Translations under genes and position numbers: made by a program | The notes under the pieces: model-generated | Told to the model about the DNA's origin: nothing | The model's database searches: none | What the model saw: the letters and a program-made list of their open reading frames with translations, nothing else | Shown: piece after piece, positions 39,180 to 51,196 of the stretch | Position numbering within the stretch: position 1 is the first letter of the stretch | Layout: every line of letters starts with the position of its first letter | Source: Typha latifolia | Taxonomy: Eukaryota; Streptophyta; Magnoliopsida; Poales; Typhaceae | DNA length: 64,000 nucleotides | Direction of reading: 5' to 3' | Assembly: GCA_019914945.1 (NCBI GenBank) | Contig: CM034101.1 | Coordinates: forward strand, 11,047,188 to 11,111,187

Positions 39180-40720
39180 ATAGTGGTAGACGTTGATGTA
39201 GAAATAAATTCATTTCAGCTCCTCTGATATTGGGGACTATTTTAGTAGATGTCAATCTATCGAGCCCAATATCCTCACGATGCGATCCGATTTGACTTAA
39301 CTTATATTAGAAAAAAGGAGAAGAGATAAAAAAAAAAAACCCATGAGGGGGGAGTAAAGCCTCTCCAATCTCTTAGCAACAAGACTAGGAGAAGGAAGGA
39401 TAAAATATAGCAGCAACAAGAGAACCCTTTGTGATGGGGAGAAGATCGAACCATAGCAGAGCTAAGTTGTCGCAGGGGAAAAATAGAAAAATATAATTCA
39501 AATGTTCAAAAGATTAACCGATTCAATTTTGAGCATGTCAATTCGGTAATTTCCACTAATTAAACAATTCCAATTTTCGCTTTTCTACGTTTAACAATTT
39601 CAAAAAATTTCAAGAATTTCAACAGTGTAACTATAATTTTTTAACACGTCAAAAAAGAAATAGTCATGTCTCAAGATAAGTCAATAGAATTCATCAAAAA
39701 CACGTGATAGGTAAATGAAATCCAATGAAAATAAATGATATGTCAAAGAAACTCAAATCACATAATATAACAATAAAGTACAACAAATCCATATGATAAA
39801 TCTATGAAATCTATTAAGGTCATGAGATGTGTAGCCAAAAATCTATCACAAGATATGACAGTGATACACTGCTCCCCATGATTAAAACATGCATCATATT
39901 TATATTTTACATATGTTGTAAAATTACGATGAAATGAATTAGGTATAAAACCCAAATAATCTATGCTATTACAATATTTTCTAATGATAAACTTGTGGGT
40001 ACAAAACACTAGTAAATATATTATACAATCTAGAGTTTTATGTATGATTAAGTTGCATTACTTATGAAAGACATGCATGTGCAAAGAAATTGAAGATGGA
40101 AATCAAAGTAAGCCCAAATTTAACATTACTGTAGAAACTATTTGAATCATTCTTGGTAGGTTCGAACCACGACATTAGTTCTATAATGGAGGCAAACAAG
40201 GAACATAAGTTTGATGTGACCCATACTCAAATTGATTCGAATCTATTATGTATAACACATAAAAATGCCCAAAAATATAATCAAACTTGATATTTTCACT
40301 AGCAAATATGCTAGTATGGATGAAAGGTGCTCATCTATTATAAAAGGATAATAGAGATTAGGACAACCAAAGAAAATTAAGGGGAGACTAAAATTCATCA
40401 ATTGCGAGTATCAGATTTTCAGTGTTTGGATGAAATTTTAGTATTCTCGATGATTTGATTTGATTATATTATTATCATAAATTGGATTTTGGCTTGTCTC
40501 TGTGTTGTTTTGAAGGCTTAATTTAGTTATATAATTAAGCTAATTTCATATGGGGTTAAATTGTATTTATCTATTTAATGGTAGGATGTTTTTTTTTGGG
40601 ATAAAAATCAGTTGAAGATGGTAGGATGTGTGTTGATATGTTTTTAGGAAATAGAGGTCTCTGTATATTAATAATGAAAAGAGAGGATTTTATTTGTAAT
40701 ATAGACAAAATGTAGGGTGT
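39180..40720. other. Intergenic DNA before AAK6
   Basis: A short stretch (about 39255-39300) matches the 3' end of repeat A. The rest is AT-rich with no gene, RNA or clear terminal repeat. Confidence 0.45.
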
Positions 40721-40737
40721 TATGTGTAATGTCCACT

Positions 40738-40807
40738 ATTTATAAATATAAAAGGGTTACAAAAATCCTAGGGTTTATTTTAGGGGGTGGAAATAACCCT
40801 AATCTTA
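40738..40807 (+). promoter_or_regulatory. AAK6 core promoter with TATA-like and telo-box motifs
   Basis: A TATA-like TATAAATATAAAAG lies at 40741-40754. It is followed by TAGGGTTT (40769-40776) and AACCCTAA (40795-40802), the two orientations of the plant telo-box AAACCCTA. Telo-boxes are enriched in promoters of plant translation and ribosome-assembly genes, which fits AK6's role. Motif matches only; the transcription start is not known. Confidence 0.45.
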
Positions 40808-43800
40808 ATGGCGGCTGGCGACTCGCGGCGATCTCGGCCGAACATATTGGTGACGGGGACGCCGGGGACGGGGAAGACGACGACGAGTTCACTCCTCGCT
40901 GATGCCGCCGGACTTCGCCACGTCAACGTCGGCGATCTCGTGAAAGAAAAGGAACTTCACGACGGGTGGGACGATGAGCTCGAATGCCACATCATCAATG
41001 AGGACCTGGTCAGATCAATCGAATCTTTTCCATGTTTGCCGAATCTTAGAAATTTGAAATATGCTATGTTACTTCTTGAAATTATAGTAGGCTCATGATG
41101 TTTTGTGGTGATGAAAGATAGAGGTGTGATTATATATAGATTTATTGAATAGAGTCATATATGCTCAGTTTCATCAAGATACAAAAGGCCTGCTCTACCA
41201 TCCAGATAGACAAGCCAAACTGTTAAATATTACAACCCACACCAAAATGAAGGTTCCTAGCTACAGACCCTGCACATCACTTTCTTACAAAGTACACAAA
41301 CTAGCAGAACAAACACACACACACACACAAACAGTGCAAAGAACAGAACGCCACATTAGACAGAACAACCCCACGGAACAGATTCCAGCCTTAGCCCTTC
41401 TAATTCTGCTTCCGCTGCAGCATTAACTTCACCCGATTGGTCTTGACGGTGCTCTGGTTAGTCTTGACGGTGCCCTGGACAACATGATTAATATGGATTG
41501 GTTTCGGTGATTGGATAGGTGGGATGAAAGAAAGAGAAGAGGAAACCTGGTAACTGCATGTGAAATAATTCCAAGTGCCAAACACCAAAAATATTATAAT
41601 TACTTGGGATGAATTTTTGATACTACAGATTTTAAATTCAGAGAAGCCAAACTCCAAACATGCACTTAGAGGCATATGAGTCTTCCACAATCCATTATTA
41701 ACCCTCAAAATCCCCCCCACCCTACTATTATTTAAAAATTATATAATGAACACATTGTATAAATCCTAGAAGAATCAAATCGCCACATACGGTCATCTCT
41801 CACATTTCTTGTAGAGTATAAGAATAAACTCATATGCTGGAATCTTCAATTTCAGTGTTTTGAAAAGCGGTAAAGGCGGCCGCCCCGCAAAGTAGCAATG
41901 CGGCCTGCCAAAGGCGGTCCGGCCGCATTAGTGCTCGGGGCGGGCCACTTTGGCACCTAGCGGCTTGCTTTGGTGCATGGCGGCCCACTAGACGCGGGTC
42001 AGATCGATATACACGGGTCGGGTCGATATACATGGGTCGGATTCTGGCAAACTTTAAAAAAGAAAATAACATCGATCTCCTCAGTCTTCTCTCTCACTCG
42101 ATCCTCCTTTTCTGCCCTAAGCGGTAGCACGAGCGGCGGCAAGCGGCAACAATGGCAAGCAGCAGAAGTAGCATGAGCGGCAACGACAGCAAACGGCAGC
42201 AGAAGCATGAGCGGCAGCGACGGCAAGCGGCAACAGAAGCACGAGCGGCAACGGCAGCAGCGACAAGCGATAGCACGAGCTCATCTGCATTTGTTGCCCT
42301 TTCTCGCTCTTTCACTGCAGCTTTCTCTCTCTCCTACGACGAGATGCTGAGCTATCTCTCGCTCTCTGCTTCCCTCCTTTTCAAGCTTTTTTTCCTATAT
42401 TTCTAATTTTAGCCCTACTATAAATGGATGACAGGCTGGCATTTGAAGTAGTACTGAAGGGTAGTATGGGGATTTTTTTAATTTTCTTGTTATTTTAGGA
42501 TCTCAGTGATTGTTAAATGAGAAAAAAGGATTAGTTATGATTCTATTTTGGCTACTTGTAATCTTAGTATTAATTTTTAGTTATATTAGAATATATTATA
42601 TAATATATATAATTTTTTTTAATTTGTATATATTAAAATACTACGCCGCCTTCCGCCTAGGCGCTAGGCGGTGGGGTGACCGCCCGCAATCTGCAGCCGC
42701 CTTTCAATACACTATTCAATTTTCTGCAAAACAAATGCATATGCTAGACACGTGGGACATGATGGAAGTGAAGGAGGTGCATCTAATCCTCCTTATTAGA
42801 CCAACAAAATTTTCCCAATGATTTTTTTTTGGGGGAATATATTAGCACCTATGGTTTAATAGTTTTGGTGTAGTAAATTAGTAAACCATTTAAAATTTTA
42901 TATACAATTATATATTATATTGATATATAATTTTTAAAAATTTTATATGTCAAAAATTTTAAGCCGCCTTGGCACTTGCCTTCCGCCTAGGTGCTAGGTG
43001 ATGGGGCGAATGTCCACAACTGTTGATGAACTGAAACATTTGTTGCTTCACTACCTTTAAAGACTCATTCAGCCCTTTTCTATAAATAATCTGCCATCTT
43101 CCATCATCCCAAGCTTTAGAGACAGTGATACGCTCATCCCAAGTGATATCAAAAAGAGTAAAAGATTTGGCAGCCAAGATACATTCGCCTACTCAAATGT
43201 TAGTCTAAAATTTAATGGTCCCATTTCCCAACTTCTGCCAAAGACCAGTCTTAAACATTGCACCAATACTTGGCACACATCTCCAAAAATAATAACTTAC
43301 AACTTGAAACCATCTTTTTGCGCCCTCTTATAGTATTTTTTTTACAAATAATCTGTGCTCGCAACTGGTTTGGGGAGATTAATAATTTTATCGCTTTTCA
43401 ACAGAGTAGTATTCTTCTCCTGCAGATTCAAAATACCCAAGCCTTCAAACTCTTTCTTCCAATAGACCGAAATCTAGTTTATCAGATGGTAACCTTTATC
43501 TTCTTCATTGGCTCCTTTTGAAAGAAAATTGCTCCTCAACTAGTTAATCACTTAATCCTTTTACTAACCCTGATATAATATAGAAGGAGAGGTAGTATGA
43601 GGGTATAGAGTTCAATACGGAGTTAATTAGAGCAATCTTACCCCGTAAAGATAATAATTTCCCTTTCCAACTTGCAAGCCTCTTCTCAATTTTTTCAATA
43701 ACAGGGTACCGGTCATGCTTCCTTAGCTTGCTATCACATAAAGAGAGTCTTAAGTATCACAAGTAAAGTTACCGTTTGACATTTCATAATCAGCAAACTT

Positions 43801-46158
43801 CCAATGTTTTGAAAGGTGGCCGCGGGTGGCGAGCGGTCACCCCATTATCTATCGCCTAGGTGGAAAGCGAGCGACAAGGCGGTTTGGCATTTTTAATATA
43901 AAAAAATAAAAATTAAATATATAAACATATATAATATACATTATATATTTATATGTAATTACTGACAAACAAATTAATAGACTAATTACCAAGTTAATTA
44001 ACATTTAACAGATTAAAACATTTCAACGGATTAAGTGCTTAACAGATAATTACTGATTTACAATTTTACAAGCATTTATTCTTCAACAGATAATTAATTC
44101 AGTCAATTTTTGATATACAACTTTACAAGCATTGAAACTTCTATTCTTCTCTTTTAACACTTCTCAAATAGACTAAAGAATTTTTATTGAAATTAATTTT
44201 CAAACTAGCAATACTCTCAAAATAGTGAAGAATATTTTTAAGAGTAGTCGTCTCCTTCTCATCTACTTTGAATAATATCAAAGTATCATCTGCATATTGT
44301 AAGTTAATAACACCCTCGCTAATTATATTCTCATTGAGATCAGAATTAAGCCGATGCTGCTTAGAGGTGTGATTATTTATAATTGAAACTTAGGCTAATT
44401 TTGTTGAAGAAGAATCTTATTATTATTTAAGGGAATAATCTCTTAATTGCTTGTTATATTTTGTCTCACATTTATGCAAAGTATAGGAATCTGTTTCATG
44501 GTGACTTTGTGAACTAGTTTAAGCTCTGAAATTGATCATCTTTGGGAGAGAGAAATAGGACTTTCCAAGGTGTTGAGTGTGATTTATATAGATTGGAATT
44601 AGATTCTGCCAGTGTTTTATGTCAGGTTGTTAGGAAGAATTCTTCTAGACAAAGGATGATTTTTCCTTTTGCTTTCATAATCAAAGTAATGTAGGCATTT
44701 TGAAGCCTTGAAGAGACATCTGGTGCTCGTTGGAAGTTGATTTGTTATTAGGTCGATCCACTTCATTCTATTAGAAGAGGAAAAATGTGGTTATGGAACA
44801 TAACAAGTCTTTTCAGGCGTTTTGTATTATGACCTCATTGCGAGCAGTTCCTTTGTAGATTATATTAACTATTAATCAACAGGATGACATCTATGTTCAA
44901 TCTTTTCTTCTGATATGCTTTGAGATTTATTTATTTGTTATGTCTAATTTCAATTTCATTCATTTATTTTCTTCCGATATGCTTAGTTGTTACTAGTTTC
45001 AATCCGGCACCAAAATATTAGACCCTTATCATGACCTTGAAGCTATGCCATTCAATTAGTTTTAAGAGTTGGATTCATAGAGATTTAAAGTTGACTTAAA
45101 TTCTAATGGGTTTGCTTTTTGTTGCTATAAAAGGAACTTGTCTTTTGACATGCTTTTGTATGATTGAAGCTTTTCCTTCTGCCGCACAGTAATTTCTTTT
45201 AAGTAACTTGAATTATAATGTTTGCTTGAGTGCCAAGGTCGTAGGTTGCATCATTTTGCCTGCAAACCTTTTTTTTCCTCTTGAATGTGTATGGTATATA
45301 TACCTGTAAAATATAAACTTCAAATGAGTTGGCTCCTATAATACTAATATATCACTGATATGGTCATGCCTTCTTCTTGGTTGGTGGTGGTAGTATTCTG
45401 CAGTTTTGCACTCAATGTAAGCAAAACATACTAGATGGGCGAAGCTCTTATCTATTTGGATCAATGGTTCATTATGAGATGTTGGTTGTAATCAAGCTAT
45501 TCGGTCAGAATTTGGTTATGGTTTAAGATCTTGATAATATTGTCTATGTGGCCATTTAATCCATCCCTCTTAAAAGTCACTCGTTATATAGGTTTCATTT
45601 TGGTATTTCTGGTATGCATGCATAAGTTTCCTTTTGTTTTGACATGGCAGGTATGTGATGAACTTGAGGACATGATGGAAGAAGGTGGAAATATCGTAGA
45701 TTATCATGGTTGCGATTTCTTCCCTGAACGTTGGTTCGACCGCGTTGTTGTTCTACAGACAGACAATTCGATTCTTCACGATCGCTTAACTAGTAGGTAA
45801 TGACACAATTACGGGAGAACCCTCAAGGAGTTCCTCACAAGGATATGCTGTCGCTTCACTATAACTAAAACCAACTTGCAGCATCTCTCATCCTTTGGAT
45901 GCAATTTACCTTCCTTTCCTCATTTAGTAGCACTAGTTATTGATTGACACACAAAATATGTGCAGAGGTTACATGGGCGCGAAGCTCACTAACAACATTG
46001 AGTGTGAGATCTTTCAAATGCTACTAGAGGAGGCAAGAGAAAGCTATGCAGAAGATGTTGTGGTCGCTTTGCGTAGCGACAACGTTGAAGACATTAGTAG
46101 AAATGTATCGATGATGACAGAGTGGGTAAATAACTGGAGGCCAGTCAGGTCAAACTAG
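40808..46158 (+). CDS. AAK6: Adenylate kinase isoenzyme 6 homolog (hCINAP/Fap7-like), 3 exons
   Basis: Exons 40808-41008, 45651-45796 and 45966-46158 give 179 codons plus TAG, with phases 0 and 2 matching at the joins. The P-loop GTPGTGKT lies at residues 17-24. Other family blocks are [57 protein letters not shown] and EEARESY. Length agrees with the usual ~175 residues. The enzyme is a small nuclear adenylate kinase/ATPase that also helps 18S rRNA and small-subunit maturation. I chose ATG 40808; the in-frame GTG at 40787 is not a plausible plant start. Intron 1 is 4,642 bp, most of it a LINE insertion with a nested MITE. Confidence 0.95.
41311..41329. repeat. (AC)n microsatellite
   Basis: About nine AC dinucleotides lie in the LINE 3' part inside AAK6 intron 1. 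Confidence 0.8.
41845..42722. mobile_element. hAT-type MITE nested in the LINE, with 8-bp target duplication
   Basis: The element is 41853-42714. The left end CAGTGTTTTGAAAAGCGG and the right end, read inward, TAGTGTATTGAAAGGCGG are imperfect inverted repeats. The 8-bp duplication TTCAATTT lies at 41845-41852 and 42715-42722, as expected for hAT. The interior is GC-rich GCGGC/CGGC simple sequence followed by an AT-rich part, with no transposase. Related pieces, one resembling its right end (42960-43010) and one its terminus (43804-43890), lie nearby in the same LINE. Confidence 0.88.
42960..43010. repeat. Fragment of the same GCGG-type MITE family
   Basis: AAGCCGCCTTGGCACTTGCC followed by CGCCTAGGTGCTAGGTGATGG matches the right part of the MITE at 42640-42690. 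It is fused to LINE sequence, so it is an insertion relic or rearranged piece. Confidence 0.55.
43804..43895. repeat. Terminal fragment of the GCGG-type MITE family
   Basis: ATGTTTTGAAAGGTGGCCGC and the following GCGGTCACCCCATTATC repeat the terminal and subterminal sequence of the MITE at 41853-42714. The opposite end is not recognisable within the next few hundred AT-rich bases. The fragment interrupts the LINE reverse-transcriptase region. Confidence 0.55.
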
Positions 46159-46540
46159 TGGCTCAATTTTCCTCTGCATGGATCATAAATTACAATGTTG
46201 CCTTCATTGAAGTAATGTAGCAAACAAATCTTGGCTGTGTGAGTCTGACCCTGCTATCTTTCCAGTTAGCTGGTGGTTTGGTGCCTTGTATTGAGTTCTT
46301 GTAGTTTATGCTGAATAATTTGGCCGTTGTTTCTTCTCTTAATAGTTTGTGAAAAGATAAAATGGAAATATGCTTGCAAGTGTTCATAGGATTAACTGGT
46401 ATAACCCGGAGGAGGCTTCACTTTCAGCATTGTTCCGGTTTTAATTATTGTAATTGATATTAAAACAGTATGTAATATGCTTCACGGTGGATGTGTGTTA
46501 TTGTGAGTCTCTAGAGAATAATCTTTTGAACAACTAAGGC

Positions 46541-46875
46541 TGTGTTTACTTGGAATAAGAGCTGAATAATCATAACTATTCTAATTCTTAATACTAGAAG
46601 AAGAGAGCTAATATTAGTTTAGTTATTCTAATATTTAGTTTAATACTAGTATAAAAAATAATAATTATATTTAATGTGATATAAAGTTAATATTAAAATA
46701 TTAAAGAATAATGAAATTGTATAGGGAGTTGATGATGTTTTAAACCGGTAAAAATACTCTTGAGTATATATTAAGCTAGTAGTAAATAGTAATTTTTAGA
46801 AATAATATTATTTTTTATTGAAACTATAGACTTAAAATATTCTATTTACCTATACTATGAAGAAATAATTGTGAA
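46541..46875. repeat. MITE-like element downstream of AAK6
   Basis: It starts TAA|GGCTGTGTTTACTTGG, which looks like a PIF/Harbinger (Tourist-like) terminus after a TAA target. It aligns with 63588-63890 (TATGTTCACTTGTGGAATAA..., AATAATAATTATATTTGATG..., TTTAAACC...AAAATACCCTTGA). The opposite terminus is not clear, so class and end are approximate. Confidence 0.55.
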
Positions 46876-46949
46876 GGTAAATAACTTTACACTCTTTATA
46901 TAAAAAAGTTATACATTAAATAAAGAGGCACTATGGGGGTAATACAGAG

Positions 46950-47175
46950 ATATAAGCATGCACTAAAATAACAATGCACTAAAAGATATAAATAGGAACT
47001 ACGAAATAATGTTAGATTATAAGCCCGCACTCTATATAAAATAATTATGCACTAGAAGAAATAAATAGGTATTGCGGTGTAATATGGGGTTATAAGCTCG
47101 TACTGTGGTGTAATGCGAAGTTATCACCCTATGTAAAATAATCATTCACTATAAAATATAAATAGACATTGCGAG
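46950..47175. repeat. Degenerate tandem repeat, ~75-bp unit, about three copies
   Basis: Units share ATATAAGC(A/C)xGCACT, AAAATAAxxATxCACTA and ATATAAATAGxxAxTxCG in the same order at about 46955, 47028 and 47090. No gene lies in this part. The function is unknown and may be none. Confidence 0.55.
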
Positions 47176-47329
47176 TTAAACTAGTGAGATAATCGACAAC
47201 CTATAAAGTTAGCTTAAAAGATATATATACTAAAATAGCCTACAACATTAACTTTAAAGCTTGAAATTTAAATTCTACCGGTTGCATGAATATCTTGGTG
47301 TAGTTGCTCATCTCATCTTTTGTCAATAT

Positions 47330-48394
47330 GTTTAATAAGAAACAGACTCTTGCTTGCAAGCATAACAGTCCAACCCTCAGGGGTAGACGGCCGTGCAAAA
47401 CCACCACTACCAAAATTACTCAAAACTACTGCTGACCTCCTACCACTAATAGAAGGTCGAGCCTTACCCGGCCTGCCTGAACCCTAAGGACTGGGTCTAC
47501 TCAGGGTAGCTCTAGAACCTGCACCACAGCATAAGGATGGCATCTCGATCGTAGGAAGGTCCCACCAGAATGACCTCCACGCGGACGCCTATCAAAGCGG
47601 CTAGTATGTCCTGCTACTCGCTCCTAACGCTGCGAGCGCTCCTCCAATAATTCCCTCTCAGCTATCCTTGCATTCGCCACCAGCTCTACATAGGTTAGAT
47701 TCCTCACCATATTCACCTACTTCCGGATCTTGATCCGAAGGCCCATCTTGAACTGGTCAGTCCTAGCCGCATCATCAGGTATGATTCTGGGGCAAAAACG
47801 GGATAGGGCGTTAAACCTATTCTCATATTCTCATATTTCCCTGTCTCAACTGGGTAAATTCCCTCGTTAGCTCGAAACGCAGGGATGCAGGGAAATATTT
47901 TTGATCAAAATAATTTGAAAACGCCTTCCAAGTGATGTACTCCTCAGCAAGGCAGCCCGGCATCATACGCTCAGTGGCCCTCCACCACTCTTCCGCCTCT
48001 CCGCAGCAAAGGAAAGTGACAAAGGTCACCTGGCGACTCTCTGGGCACTCAGGATCTTCCTTACATCCACAATCCACCTATTTGCCTCCATGGGGTTCGT
48101 CGTGCCGCTGAACAAAGGGTGGTTCAGCTGCATGAAACGGTTCAGCGACTAGGCGGACCCCGCTCCAATCTGCTCAGCTGGAGTAACCTACTTTGACGGC
48201 TCCCTCAGTATGAGCATCTTAGACATAGCTGTCGTGCACTCCCGAACTAATTCTCCAATGAGCCTCTCTTTCTATCTGACAAGCTGTCCAAGGGCCTCGA
48301 TGTTGGCTGAAGTACCGGTAACCGGTTCGTCAATGGGGGCTAAAGCTCGTCCACGAACAGTCGCACGCACAGACCGAGCACGTCTAGGTGGCAT
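47330..48394 (-). pseudogene. Ty3-gypsy gag remnant
   Basis: On the minus strand the frame starts at ATG 48394 with MPPRRARSVRATVRG, a common gypsy gag start. The retrotransposon gag core follows: VTFVTFLCCGEAEEWWRATE, ITWKAFSNYFDQKYFP and LTREFTQLRQGNM (48077-47823). Stops and frame changes separate the start from the core. The zinc knuckle, protease and polymerase are not present before the element ends near 47.3 kb. The LTR and primer site lie just upstream on the same strand. Confidence 0.82.
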
Positions 48395-48551
48395 TCCTAG
48401 TAAGTTCAACGCAGTTTAGTTCTCAATTCTCAAGTATGTCAAATGTCGTATGTGACTTCAATGTTTATTTATTCCTAGTTATTCATTATTATTATTACTT
48501 ACCTATACATTTGGATAGTATCTAGGAAGACTTACCGGATTTATGGTGAAC

Positions 48552-48570
48552 CTAAGTTCTGATACCAAGT
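48552..48570 (-). other. Primer binding site of the truncated gypsy element
   Basis: TGGTATCAGAAC on the minus strand directly follows the LTR end (TGTTTCA). Eleven of twelve bases match the complement of the initiator tRNA-Met 3' end (TGGTATCAGAGC). Confidence 0.85.
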
Positions 48571-50727
48571 TGAAACACTCAAACCTCTAAATACACGTGT
48601 ATACTGCGTGGGTAAATCCCCTCACGCGATGCATCACGTGACGTGTCAGTAATAAGTTTCCACAAGGCACAAAGAAATATAGGTTCAAACCACAAATAAA
48701 CTCAAGCAATTATGAGTTTGGATACAAGTTCCACAGGACATAACAAGCTTTCAAGATACATATCCAAAATACAACGCCAATCATAACACCCTCATAGGGG
48801 CTCAATACAACTAATAGAAATAGTCATAACTAAAATAAAGGCAGCTACTCCTCGCTACCTGCACCTGGCTTCCCCTAGCTCGAAATGATGCCACCAAGAG
48901 GTGGTGAGCACACAGCTCAATGAGTAGAATCCATACAATCTATAACAATGAAATCATAGGTGCATATCCAATGCATGTCTATAATTGCTAGCAATAAAAT
49001 ATGCTTATTTAAATAACTTACCATGAGTTACTAAATCAATGCAATCAATAAAGACTACACGTCACTATCTTGGAACATGCCAACTCCTAATCATATCAGG
49101 ATAAGTCCATACATGTATAAAACTTGATATAATCTTTTATTCATACAAATCTCAATCATAGTGTTTACATGTTATGCTTAAAAGTGAAAGAGTAGTTTAG
49201 TCATTTCATGCTCAGTAAGGCATTAATCATGTTTTATCATAGCTCACCGAGCCATTCACTACACAATGTAGATATTCTCAAAAAAATCATCCATCATATA
49301 ACTATCCATCATCTCATACATCGAGGAGGGATATATACACATCTAGCGGTAATGTCACCTAAACATGCATGGCGACATTGCATGTGACCGATTGTCTATG
49401 GCGATCAGACTAAGAATCCCGGTCGTAGGTCCATATCTCACATCTCTAAATCATCACCGCCCTCAGCAGGAGAATCAAGAGCCCTCAGCTCATATGGACG
49501 CCCTAACTATGCGTCGTCGGGTACTACTAGAGATATATCTCCACCTTACAATCATGTTATTCTATCATCATAATCTAGTTCTGACTATGCAGTATAATTA
49601 TTTGAATGCTACACAGGCTCCCGACCTCAGGTGTAGGCCGCTAATAATATAGTCATATATGATACACTCTACTCTTAACCCTGGGCTGAGCTAGTAAGGG
49701 CACTACTTAGTCAGAACCTAACTACTAATAATAGGTGGAAGTGGTCCAGTGTCTGTAAATGTATAAGTCATGTCATAGTCATCATGATCGTTATATTCTA
49801 TATTCACAACAGATATTTATGCAAAGGTTTATCATATAGGATACATGTAAATCATCGTTACACTAATGCATGTGCTAATATTAATATTCTCATAACATCA
49901 TGATGAGTAAACTATCAATAACTGCACATGTCAAGATATATCATGGTACACTAGATGCATGTATTAATACTAACATTTTCTACACTCGCCTAGGGGGTCT
50001 CCATAGTACTCTAATTCTCCTCAGCTAGTCGGCTCCTCTAGAATCCCAAAATCCTCCTCATGCAGTGTCGATACTATTAATTCACGCAAGTAAAACCATA
50101 TGTAAGATTAGCGAATTAATAGAATAAATTTTCTTATTAGAGAATTTAGGTTTAGGCATATACATGAGTCAAGGTCCCCTAGGGTGAGTTTAGGTGGAAT
50201 AGAGAAATAGGGCTATAGGGTCCCCTAGGGTGACCCCAAATGAGCCTAGGTTGGGGTGTTGGGTTGGGCTTAAGTCTAACCTAATAGGCAAGGGAGGCCT
50301 TGGTGGGCTGCAGTCCAACTGCAGCCCACAAGGTTGGCCGAGGTGGGCTGGGGTCCAACCACAGCCCACCAAGGTTTGACACCGGCTACAGTCTGCGCAG
50401 CCGGAGGGAAGGGGAGAGAAAAGAGAGGAGGAAATCAAGGAGAGAGAGAGAGAGAGACACGGCCACCATCAAGGTTGATGGTGCCGGCGGCGCAGCCACA
50501 CGGTCGGGTAAGGCTCGGCGGCCGAGGGGTTAAGTATGGAAGAAAGAAAAACAACAATAAAAAAAAGATTTACCGAGGGGTCGCGCGGTTGGCCTTGTCG
50601 GCCGTCGGTTTCGGCGTTGGCAACCCGAGAGAAGTGAGGGAGGGCGGGATGGTGCGGTGGGGGTTGGGGGGGGGGGGGAGGAGGAGGAAATATGGGCGCT
50701 AGGACGCATGCACGCGCTCGGCTTACA

Positions 50728-51196
50728 AAAAGCAAATCATTCTGAAAGGTACCACAATCCAATGATGATAGATATCATCACTTTAAAAGCACTGACTTCA
50801 CAAATGAATCAATAGGTACTCGGTAGTAAGCTTTCTATATAAGATGGATGTAACAATAAACAAAAACATAAAGAAACTGTTTCAAATCCTAAAATAATAG
50901 AATTAATTACCACTTGGTTGCAAGGGATTATAGTCAGAAATTTGTAGCACATATGAGAAACACCGTCAGAGAGCAACGACATCGGTGATGTAATGAAAGA
51001 GCTATTACTAATAAAATCTATCACCAAAATAGCCCAGAGATGATTGATGCATTATCAAAGTTACCCATCACCTAATTCATGGAGGTAAGGATCAAGACGC
51101 GAGAATATCAACATTACCTTTAGAAATTTTCTTCTTGCCACTCATTATTGGATTTAGAGAGAGTATCAGCATTACCTTTAGAGATTTTTGACTTCT
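50728..51196. other. Region downstream of the FAR1-like fragment
   Basis: No domain is recognisable. It may be the decayed continuation of the FAR1-like sequence on the minus strand. It contains a short repeat pair, ACATTACCTTTAGAAATTTT and GCATTACCTTTAGAGATTTT (51111 and 51170). Confidence 0.4.

Larger units (their letters stand above)
41119..44376 (-). mobile_element. 5'-truncated LINE in AAK6 intron 1, with nested MITE
   Basis: A perfect 15-bp direct repeat TAGAGGTGTGATTAT at 41119-41133 and 44362-44376 marks the target-site duplication, so the insert is 41134-44361. On the minus strand it retains reverse transcriptase with the catalytic motif [12 protein letters not shown] (YADD codons at 44296-44285), then [20 protein letters not shown] near 43690-43620, then [11 protein letters not shown] near 43155-43120 (linker to zf-RVT). 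The lower part (41134-41840) looks like the LINE 3' end. Frames are broken. It is antisense to AAK6. The 5' part of ORF2 and all of ORF1 are absent, as usual for LINE copies. Confidence 0.88.
47300..50727 (-). mobile_element. Truncated Ty3-gypsy retrotransposon: LTR, primer site, gag
   Basis: The LTR is 48571-50727 (TGAAACACTC... to ...CGGCTTACA on the plus strand). Read on the minus strand it is followed at once by TTGGTATCAGAACTTAGG (48569-48552), the initiator tRNA-Met primer site, and then by gag. The polymerase part and second LTR are missing, with a breakpoint near 47.3 kb. The LTR belongs to the family at 35089-37508. Its far end carries a G-rich tract (50657-50680). Confidence 0.85.

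Noticed and set aside
33721..39187. 8-bp target duplication for the first hAT element
   Set aside because: TGTGTGAT and ATAGTGGT share too few bases; the element call rests on termini and transposase only.
40787..40807. Longer AAK6 N-terminus from an in-frame upstream codon
   Set aside because: The codon is GTG, not ATG, and the family starts close to MAAGD-type sequence before the P-loop.
41830..42406. Several overlapping Ala/Arg-rich frames on both strands
   Set aside because: They come from GCGGC simple sequence in the MITE and show no real protein signature.
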